Assembly: GCF_000002515.2 (NCBI RefSeq)
Contig: NC_006039.1
Coordinates: 372,001-436,000 of the forward strand
DNA from: Kluyveromyces lactis
Lineage: Eukaryota > Ascomycota > Saccharomycetes > Saccharomycetales > Saccharomycetaceae
DNA length: 64,000 nt
Direction of reading: 5' to 3'
This document shows, in pieces, positions 58,076-64,000 of the stretch. The notes beneath the pieces were generated by a model that was not told the origin of the DNA, searched no databases, and saw nothing but the letters and a program-made list of their open reading frames with translations. Position 1 is the first letter of the stretch. Every line of letters begins with the position of its first letter. The translations under genes were made by a program, and so were the position numbers.

Positions 58076-58286
58076 TTAAGTGGAGAGTGGACAAAGCCTT
58101 TACATACATAAACGTAAGTGGACCAAAAGCTGCACTTACGGTGTTAATTATTTGTCAGACTAAAAGAAATGGGGAAGGGTTAGACGGTCGTCTTTGGATA
58201 TGAGCTATTACTGAGAGCTGCTGCCAATGTGCTTGTATTGTTCACACCATGTACTCCAAATCACGTGACCGTGACAATAGCTAGGC

Positions 58287-58334
58287 AATTTTTCATCACT
58301 TTGGAAAGCTCTTCGAGATGAGGTGAGATGAGCT
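58287..58334 (+). promoter_or_regulatory. RRPE-like and PAC-like tandem upstream of EFM7
   Basis: AATTTTTCA at 58287-58295 and GATGAGGTGAGATGAGCT at 58317-58334, 107-154 bp before the ATG. The arrangement matches that of DBP9. Confidence 0.6.
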
Positions 58335-58440
58335 GAATACTAGGCTTCATTATAAGCATTTCAAGGTCCATGCTTTCTGTGTTGAATTTCAATGAATTCG
58401 GAATTAATCACATTGATATTTTTCACTGTTTGAACGAGCA

Positions 58441-59253
58441 ATGTCAGACATTGAATCTTTGAACGGTGGTGATCTTTTCGCCGAACCAAGCGATTTCTAT
58501 AAACCTCCACCAGAACCACATTTTGCGACATATACCAGAGATGACGTACCTGAATCGTCTACATCTCAGCAAAAAGACATCAAATTGAGACTTGTTGGCT
58601 CATCGCCACTTTGGGGTCATCTTCTTTGGAATGCTGGTATCTACACAGCTAAACATATGGACAGTCACCCAGAGGAGGTACAAGACAAACTTGTCTTAGA
58701 ACTCGGAGCTGCCGGTGCTCTCCCAACCATCATTGCTGGGCTTCTTGGAGCTAGAAAAGTTGTTTCCACTGATTACCCAGATGCTGATTTGATATCGAAC
58801 ATTCAGTATAATGTGGATCACAATATTTACGGTGGAGAAGAACTATTTAAGGACGAAGAAAAAAGATCTAAACAGATGGCTAACAGGAAAGTGGTCGTCG
58901 AAGGTTATATCTGGGGTAACGATTACGAACCTATTCTAAAGCATCTACCTCAAGATCAGCAAAAATTTGATTTGATTATTCTCTCAGATTTAGTGTTCAA
59001 TCATACCGAACATGCAAAATTGTTCAAGACGACAAAAGACCTGTTGAGAGAAAATGGGAAGGCGTTGGTAGTCTTTTCTCCACACAGACCATGGTTGCTA
59101 GAAAATGATTTGGCGTTCTTCAAAGATTGTGAGGAATTTGGTTTGAAATCAGATCTCATCGAGTTGACCCATTGGAAGCCAATGTTTGATGAAGATGAAG
59201 AAACCGTTGAAATTAGATCCAGCATTTACGCTTATTACTTATCTCATATATAA
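58441..59253 (+). CDS. EFM7: Elongation-factor 1A N-terminal methyltransferase Efm7/Nnt1
   Basis: Seven-beta-strand SAM methyltransferase of the nicotinamide N-methyltransferase-like group; Efm7 methylates the N-terminus and Lys3 of eEF1A in S. cerevisiae (older name NNT1). SAM motif [15 protein letters not shown] (about 85-99), the acidic post-motif [13 protein letters not shown], the [15 protein letters not shown] block (about 177-191) typical of protein lysine methyltransferases, and the N-terminal [20 protein letters not shown]. 270 residues against 261. Adjacent to ECI1 and CTS1 as on chromosome XII. Confidence 0.94.
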   Translation: MSDIESLNGGDLFAEPSDFYKPPPEPHFATYTRDDVPESSTSQQKDIKLRLVGSSPLWGHLLWNAGIYTAKHMDSHPEEVQDKLVLELGAAGALPTIIAGLLGARKVVSTDYPDADLISNIQYNVDHNIYGGEELFKDEEKRSKQMANRKVVVEGYIWGNDYEPILKHLPQDQQKFDLIILSDLVFNHTEHAKLFKTTKDLLRENGKALVVFSPHRPWLLENDLAFFKDCEEFGLKSDLIELTHWKPMFDEDEETVEIRSSIYAYYLSHI

Positions 59254-59650
59254 AACGTACACTAAGTAGTCACATCATTATGATCAGATGAGCAAGATTT
59301 TTTTTGCCTTGTAATAATATAAGTTGAGAATTATGATTAGTTTTTAATTTAAGTTAATATTAGTTATGATATTACACTGAAAATAGACAAATAAAAATAT
59401 GATAAGGCTACACGAGTACTACGGTCTAGGTCATAGACGATGTATACAGTCATGCAGAAAAATGTTGTGTGAAGATAACATTTTCGATATAAGTAAACCA
59501 TTTTGTTCGATCACTGGTTATTAATGGAAGAAATGGAGTTTCGTTAACAGATGTAACAGGCTGTATCAAAATGAAGGAAATATATGTAATAATAATTCCT
59601 AATGCAAACATGCTTGGGTATGAGGTTGATGGACATTCTGTAACCACTGA
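59254..59650. other. Convergent EFM7/CTS1 3' spacer
   Basis: About 400 bp of AT-rich sequence between convergent genes; I see no gene. Confidence 0.4.
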
Positions 59651-61306
59651 TTAGAAAACCACGTCTGGTTTCAAATAAGTGAAGTTACAGGAAGTGTACA
59701 CGGAGTCACCAGAGTCATATGCAAAACATGTTGTACCAGCAGCACATTCTGTATAAACCCATGCTCCGTAGTTACAGATGGCAATCTTACCATCAGCAGT
59801 GCATGAGATTTCGCCATCCGAGCAAGAGTCCTTACCATTTAACTCACCCTTTACAAATTGTTCGTTTAATTCTTTAGCTCTTGTAACAGCCCAGGAGTCA
59901 GTAGATTGAGTTGAGTCGCTTGATTGAGTCGTACTGGGCTGTAGAGTTGTTCTGGATGGTTCTGGAATTGTAGTTGGTGCGGCAGTGGTGGTAGGTTGTA
60001 AAGTCGTTGTAGACTTCGTTGTTGGCTGTTGAGATGTGGTTACCTCGGTTGAGCTAGTGACACTGATAGCAGTAGACTGTGTTACTGCTTGTTGAGATGT
60101 TGTTACGTCAGTAGAACTAGCGATACTGACTTTGCCGTTCACAACAGTTTTTGTCGAAGAAATCGTTGTAGTAGAACTGATGGAATCTGGAGAAGAAGTA
60201 GAACCAGATGTGGTGGTTGGCTCGACTCCCTGTTGGGTGGTAGATGAGATTTGAGAAATTGAGGAAGCTTTAGATGAAGTAGAGGTAATTAAAGTACTGT
60301 CAGGAGTAGTTGCAGTAGAGGAACTTGATTGGACAGAGGAAGTTGCACTTTGAGAAGAAGTGGAATCTGTGTTTGCTTCCAAAATACTCTTTACTTGGGC
60401 AACGTATGGTTCACCATCAACCTGATTGGTAAATCCTTGAGATGCATCCCATAGCATTATACCACCGAAATGTGAGTTCTCACCAATTGTTTGAACGGTG
60501 GATTTTAATAGACTTAAGTCGGAAATATAACCAGAACCAGCAGCGGAAGCAGCACCTGGCAGACCCAAGTACAATTTAATATCCTTATTTGGAGAAGTGT
60601 TTTCAACGAAGTCAGCCCAAGTATCCCAATTGAATTGTTTATCAACATTACAGTAGTTGTTGTAGAATTGAACAAAGGCGATATCAATGTCAGCGTTAGC
60701 CAAGGCATCACCCACGGAGGCATCTGGGTAGACACATTGAGGAGCAGCTGCTAAGTAATAATCTTTTGATCCCTTTGCATACAATGATCTTAGTTTAGTA
60801 GCCAAACTAGCGTATCCGGTTGGATTATTGTTTTCGATATCGAAATCGAAACCATCGACGACAGCAGTGTCGAATGGTCTTTCAACATTGTCTGCGGTAC
60901 CTTCACCAAAGGTATTCCACAAGGTAGTAGCAAATTCTTCAGCCTGGCTGTCGTCAGTAAAACCATATGATCCAATGGCACCACCTAATGACAAAAACAC
61001 TTTCTTGCCTTTGGCTTGACAGGATTCGATGTCAGCTGCAATTGAAGGACAATGCAATAAACCATCGTCAAAGGTGGTTGAGCAAGCAGAAGCAAAATCA
61101 ATAGCTAGGTTGTCAGGGAACTGGTATAGGAAGGATAAGACGACAACATCAACATTGTCCGAAGCACAATAAGTACCTAACGATTCTTGAGTGCCTGCAG
61201 AGGCTTGGCCCCAATACACAGCGACGTTATCTTTAGCGTTTATGTCAAATGCCGAGGTGAGCAAAAGTTGAACCAAAGACAACAGAAGTAAACGAGGGTG
61301 AAACAT
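59651..61306 (-). CDS. CTS1: Endochitinase Cts1
   Basis: Secreted GH18 chitinase that splits the chitinous septum for mother-daughter separation. Signal peptide 1-18 (MFHPRLLLLSLVQLLLTS). The GH18 domain (about 25-310) contains the SLGGAIGSYGF substrate motif (106-116) and the catalytic DGFDFDIE (151-158), with E158 the proton donor. A Ser/Thr-rich O-glycosylated linker (about 315-480) with imperfect repeats of TSSTEVTTSQQ type leads to a six-cysteine chitin-binding domain (about 485-545, CSDGEISCTADGKIAIC). 551 residues against 562. The large upstream region carries forkhead and Ace2-type sites consistent with early-G1, daughter-biased expression. Confidence 0.97.
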   Translation of the reverse strand: MFHPRLLLLSLVQLLLTSAFDINAKDNVAVYWGQASAGTQESLGTYCASDNVDVVVLSFLYQFPDNLAIDFASACSTTFDDGLLHCPSIAADIESCQAKGKKVFLSLGGAIGSYGFTDDSQAEEFATTLWNTFGEGTADNVERPFDTAVVDGFDFDIENNNPTGYASLATKLRSLYAKGSKDYYLAAAPQCVYPDASVGDALANADIDIAFVQFYNNYCNVDKQFNWDTWADFVENTSPNKDIKLYLGLPGAASAAGSGYISDLSLLKSTVQTIGENSHFGGIMLWDASQGFTNQVDGEPYVAQVKSILEANTDSTSSQSATSSVQSSSSTATTPDSTLITSTSSKASSISQISSTTQQGVEPTTTSGSTSSPDSISSTTTISSTKTVVNGKVSIASSTDVTTSQQAVTQSTAISVTSSTEVTTSQQPTTKSTTTLQPTTTAAPTTIPEPSRTTLQPSTTQSSDSTQSTDSWAVTRAKELNEQFVKGELNGKDSCSDGEISCTADGKIAICNYGAWVYTECAAGTTCFAYDSGDSVYTSCNFTYLKPDVVF

Positions 61307-61648
61307 TGTAGATTCTGTTAATACTTTTAAAGGAATGAATGGAGGGTGTTCTCTAATTTCAATACTAGTATCCTGCGAATGTCAGAATATGTAATCCTTT
61401 AATAAAGAGTGACAGATTAAAATTTAAAGGCTTGTATAGAGAGATAGCACACGCACACAGGTAAGTACTGTTATGGTAGTATTAGTAATTTTTGATATCT
61501 TGTATTTCTGGTGACCAGTTTAACACAATGATTGATAGTTGCATTACTGGTACCTCATCCTGCCATTGTTGTGCCCTTTATATACCAGAAATCACAAAAT
61601 ATGACATCGAGCTGGACCCCAGCACTTGTTTCAAACATTCCAAAGCAT

Positions 61649-62023
61649 GTAAACAAACACACCACAGAAAGCATTCTCAAACACTTGCTCCTGCTCACTG
61701 TTTATGTTTACTCTGTTTCGTTTCGTTTTGTTTCGCAACATCCAAAAGCTGTTCCTGTAATATGCTAAAACATAATTTCGTGTCAAAAAAGTGCCTAGGA
61801 AAAAGAATTCTTTTTGGAAGAGTTTTACGCTGGACTAAAGAGAAGAAAGCATTTACGTTTAACGTAACTGTAAACAAGACACAAAATGTAAACCCAATCA
61901 CGCCGCCTGTTGTAAACTATTTCACATCATAAGCACGCAATCCAAACACCGTCCACCTGCAAAAAAAAACCATCTTTCGATGTTTCTCCCTCTGATCTCT
62001 TCGAGCATGTAGCTGTTGTTTAC
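61649..62023 (-). promoter_or_regulatory. Cluster of forkhead-type sites upstream of CTS1
   Basis: Exact GTAAACA cores occur at 61649-61655 and 61870-61876, and reversed (TGTTTAC) at 61705-61711 and 62017-62023. Near matches GTAAACC and GTAAACT are at 61888 and 61912. Four exact heptamers in 375 bp compare with about 0.05 expected by chance. Forkhead factors are known to modulate Ace2-driven CTS1 expression in S. cerevisiae. Confidence 0.6.
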
Positions 62024-62039
62024 CTTTTGAATACCGCAT

Positions 62040-62062
62040 GCTGGTTGCCAAAAAAACCCAGC
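62040..62062 (-). promoter_or_regulatory. Paired Ace2/Swi5-type motifs
   Basis: GCTGGT at 62040-62045 and CCAGC at 62058-62062, inverted and 12 bp apart, directly next to the distal forkhead site. Ace2 binds CCAGC-type cores at the CTS1 promoter in S. cerevisiae. They lie about 735-755 bp before CTS1 and about 660 bp before LAS17; assignment to CTS1 is by known biology. Confidence 0.45.
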
Positions 62063-62719
62063 ATAAAGCGATCAACACGTACAAAGTGATTCTGACTTTT
62101 GTCAGATGCTGCAGTGCCAGACGGTTCCTGGGTCAGGACAGAAATTCTTCTGCCATTGTGCCGCTGTAACCACGTCCACATGCGTCGGCCAGATGTATCA
62201 GTAAACAGAACTCTTAATTTTTCTCCGTATTATGTTCGAATGCGTGTTCGTACTGAAATGCTTCTTGTCTTTCCTGTACCTTGCAGTGACCTAAATGGGC
62301 ACACTGTATTCCCATTTACAAATGGTCTGTTAGTACTTTTGAATTCAATATGGCAACTTGAACAAACCCCATTGTGTAAAGGTCCTTTTTTTTTTATCTC
62401 TCTCGCAGTTCTGTTGGTCCCTTCTTCTTTCACTGAATCACTCTGTGAATTATAGGGGAATAATGCCGTATTAAGAATCGCTTCAACTTTCAATATTGAA
62501 AAATTGAAAAGTTGCGAAATGTTAAACAGACCGAAAACTTAAGAACCGTAAATTATAGTCAGCCAAACCCCCCCACTCCCTAAAGTGCATCGCGCGTTTG
62601 TGTTATTTTCATTAGAACCCATCGGTAGCTGCCTCCGTCAAGAATTGATTTCAAGTTGAACGAGTTTACACTTCTTTTGAGAAATTAATAATCATAAAGC
62701 AGTTGTTTCCGAGTATACT

Positions 62720-64000
62720 ATGGGAGGCTTGAATTCTGCTGAGAAAGAAAAGGTTAAACATGCTTTGCCCAAGGCTTCTAACAAGATTATAGATGTTACT
62801 ATCGCTAGGTTATACATTGCATACCCTAATCCAGAGAAATGGGTTTATACTGGCTTATCTGGTGCCATTGCATTGGTGGACGATATCGTTGGTAATACTT
62901 TCTTTTTGAAGTTGATCGACGTGCATGGGCATCGAGGTGTTCTCTGGGATCAAGAATTGTACGTGAACTTTCAATATAACCAGGATCGTACTTTCTTTCA
63001 TACCTTTGAATTAGAACAATGTAACGCCGGGTTGTTATTCACCGATATTGGCGATGCTTCACATTTTTTGAAACGAGTACAGAAACGGGAGAAATACGCG
63101 TCCAAGAAGACCTTGGCCAACAAGAATGCAATTGCATTAGAGGACCAAATTAAGAAAGAGGAAGAGAGTAAAGTGATCCATGGTCCAAGAGGCGAATCCT
63201 TGATCAGTGACCAAAGGGTCAGATATAGATATGAACCGGAAAAGCACGAGCACCGCCAGGAACACCATTACGAGCAGCCCAGCCAGAATTATGCTTCAAC
63301 TGAAAACTCAGCTTCAGATGCAAGTGCCGCTCCTCCTTCTTTTGCCTCGAAACCACCGCCACCGCCTGTCGAGAAACAACCTCCTCCTCCTGTGAGCATC
63401 CCATCTTATAAGTACGACTCTATTCCATCATTCCCAAGCTCTCCTGCACCTCCATCGGTTTCCTCTACTCATTCTCCTACCCCGGATTCATCCTATGCAT
63501 CAACACCAGCACCAAGTAATCCTCCTCCACCAATAAACCACCCGGTACATGCAGTTCCTCCTCCTTTACCAGCAGAACAATATCGTCCACTGGCTCAGTC
63601 ACCTCATCCGCAATTCCAGCAGCAGCATAATTCTCCTTCACCTGCAGCACCTCCTTCGATTCCGCCTATGCAGCAAAGCGTTGCAATCCCTCCTCCACCT
63701 TCCCATCCAGCTCAACAACAAAACGTCACTAATAACAACACTCCTCAGTTTGGACAATATTCTGTTGCTGGTCTGCAACCACCTCCGAGACCAACTTCAA
63801 CGAGACCTGGTATTGCTCCTCCAGTTTCGAGGCGTGGTCCGGTACCACCTCCCCCTCCAAGACGCTCAGCTGCTCCGCCGTCCATTCCTTCAAGAGGTCC
63901 TCTACCTAATGCTCCAACTGGCGGTCAGCATAGTCGTACTGGAAGAGGGCCTCCACCACCACCACCACCTAGACGTGGTGGCCAGGCTCCTTCTCCACCT
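62720..64000 (+). CDS. LAS17: Las17 (WASP homolog), 5' part
   Basis: Actin-nucleation promoting factor activating Arp2/3 at endocytic patches. The frame is open from the ATG through the window end (427 codons visible). The N-terminal WH1/EVH1 domain (about 1-130) shows YIAYPNPEKWVYTGLSGAIALVDD, FFLKLIDVHGHRGVLWDQEL, FHTFELEQCNAGLLFTDIGDASHF and the KRVQKREKYASKK end. From about residue 200 the sequence becomes proline-rich (KPPPPPPVEKQPPPP and later PVPPPPPRRS-type SH3 targets), the part bound by Sla1, Bzz1 and myosin SH3 domains. The WH2/central/acidic C-terminus lies beyond the window. Confidence 0.96.
   Translation, partial: MGGLNSAEKEKVKHALPKASNKIIDVTIARLYIAYPNPEKWVYTGLSGAIALVDDIVGNTFFLKLIDVHGHRGVLWDQELYVNFQYNQDRTFFHTFELEQCNAGLLFTDIGDASHFLKRVQKREKYASKKTLANKNAIALEDQIKKEEESKVIHGPRGESLISDQRVRYRYEPEKHEHRQEHHYEQPSQNYASTENSASDASAAPPSFASKPPPPPVEKQPPPPVSIPSYKYDSIPSFPSSPAPPSVSSTHSPTPDSSYASTPAPSNPPPPINHPVHAVPPPLPAEQYRPLAQSPHPQFQQQHNSPSPAAPPSIPPMQQSVAIPPPPSHPAQQQNVTNNNTPQFGQYSVAGLQPPPRPTSTRPGIAPPVSRRGPVPPPPPRRSAAPPSIPSRGPLPNAPTGGQHSRTGRGPPPPPPPRRGGQAPSPP

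Larger units (their letters stand above)
57796..58440. other. Divergent ECI1/EFM7 promoter region
   Basis: About 645 bp carrying the oleate-like dyad on the ECI1 side, and a TCACGTGA octamer (58261-58268) and PAC/RRPE-like elements on the EFM7 side. No gene seen. Confidence 0.5.
61307..62719. other. Large CTS1/LAS17 intergenic region
   Basis: About 1.4 kb separating divergent genes, the largest gap in the window. A cysteine-rich frame of about 134 codons (ATG 61528 to 61932) lies within it, but it overlaps the forkhead cluster and has no recognisable homology, so I treat the region as regulatory. A C-rich tract lies near 62569-62580 before LAS17. Confidence 0.5.

Noticed and set aside
61528-61932. 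Cysteine-rich frame of about 134 codons between CTS1 and LAS17
   Set aside because: No recognisable domain or family, composition follows local base bias, and it overlaps the forkhead-site cluster; more likely promoter DNA.
62099-62493. Two overlapping frames (118 codons forward from a TTG, 87 codons reverse) upstream of LAS17
   Set aside because: Non-ATG start on the forward frame, no similarity, mutually overlapping; treated as chance.
1-64000. Mobile elements, LTRs, killer plasmid or virus-derived sequences, CRISPR, operons
   Set aside because: Nothing with transposase, reverse transcriptase, capsid or repeat-array character was seen; the window reads as ordinary conserved yeast chromosome arm.

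Overview
This is nuclear DNA from a budding yeast of the Saccharomycetaceae that did not go through the whole-genome duplication. My best guess is the genus Kluyveromyces (K. lactis or a close relative); the genus is inferred from protein similarity and gene order recalled from memory, not from a search. Genes are dense, almost all intron-less, and use the standard code. The strongest lineage evidence is interleaved ('double') synteny with S. cerevisiae. Genes matching chromosome IV left (GPM2, RPN4, OSH2/SWH1, ERP3, CDC7, TSC13, NOP1, SLX5, YDL012C) alternate with genes matching chromosome I right (SWH1, YAT1, CDC15, KIN3, ADE1, BUD14), and the ankyrin-PH-ORD oxysterol-binding protein stands for the ohnolog pair SWH1/OSH2. 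Further on, YOL075C and DSC2 (chromosome XV) interleave with PAC10 and PEX8 (chromosome VII).

Layout: 1-5 kb, the end of a phosphoglycerate mutase-like gene, the proteasome regulator RPN4 and an Och1-family mannosyltransferase. 5-12 kb, SWH1/OSH1 and carnitine acetyltransferase YAT1. 12-23 kb, two mitotic kinases (CDC15, KIN3), ADE1, BUD14 and the karyopherin KAP104. 23-36 kb, a solitary allantoinase gene DAL1, the p24 protein ERP3, CDC7 kinase, enoyl reductase TSC13, fibrillarin NOP1, SUMO-targeted ligase subunit SLX5, an SLC35F6-like transporter and a two-exon CYSTM gene too fragmented to appear as one ORF. 36-45 kb, an unrecognised CxxC protein, full-length ABCG transporter YOL075C, prefoldin PAC10, DSC2 and peroxin PEX8. 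45-61 kb, a run collinear with chromosome XII: DBP9, YSH1, YLR278C, RSO55, YLR283W, ECI1, EFM7, CTS1. The window ends inside LAS17.

Several start codons were moved from the longest open frame, because that frame begins at TTG or GTG and the first ATG matches the family N-terminus (RPN4, ADE1, BUD14, KAP104, DAL1, SLX5, PEX8, YSH1, ECI1).

I see no tRNA, rRNA, centromere, transposon, LTR or CRISPR by eye, and no obvious novel gene system. The more interesting material is intergenic: a 17-bp perfect inverted repeat with a structured loop upstream of the mannosyltransferase; a forkhead-site cluster with paired Ace2-type motifs upstream of CTS1; a shared tandem GATGAG element plus A/T-rich partner upstream of NOP1, DBP9 and EFM7; repeated TCACGTGA octamers in promoters; GATA sites before DAL1; and a TTCGG-N15-CCGAA dyad before the peroxisomal gene ECI1.
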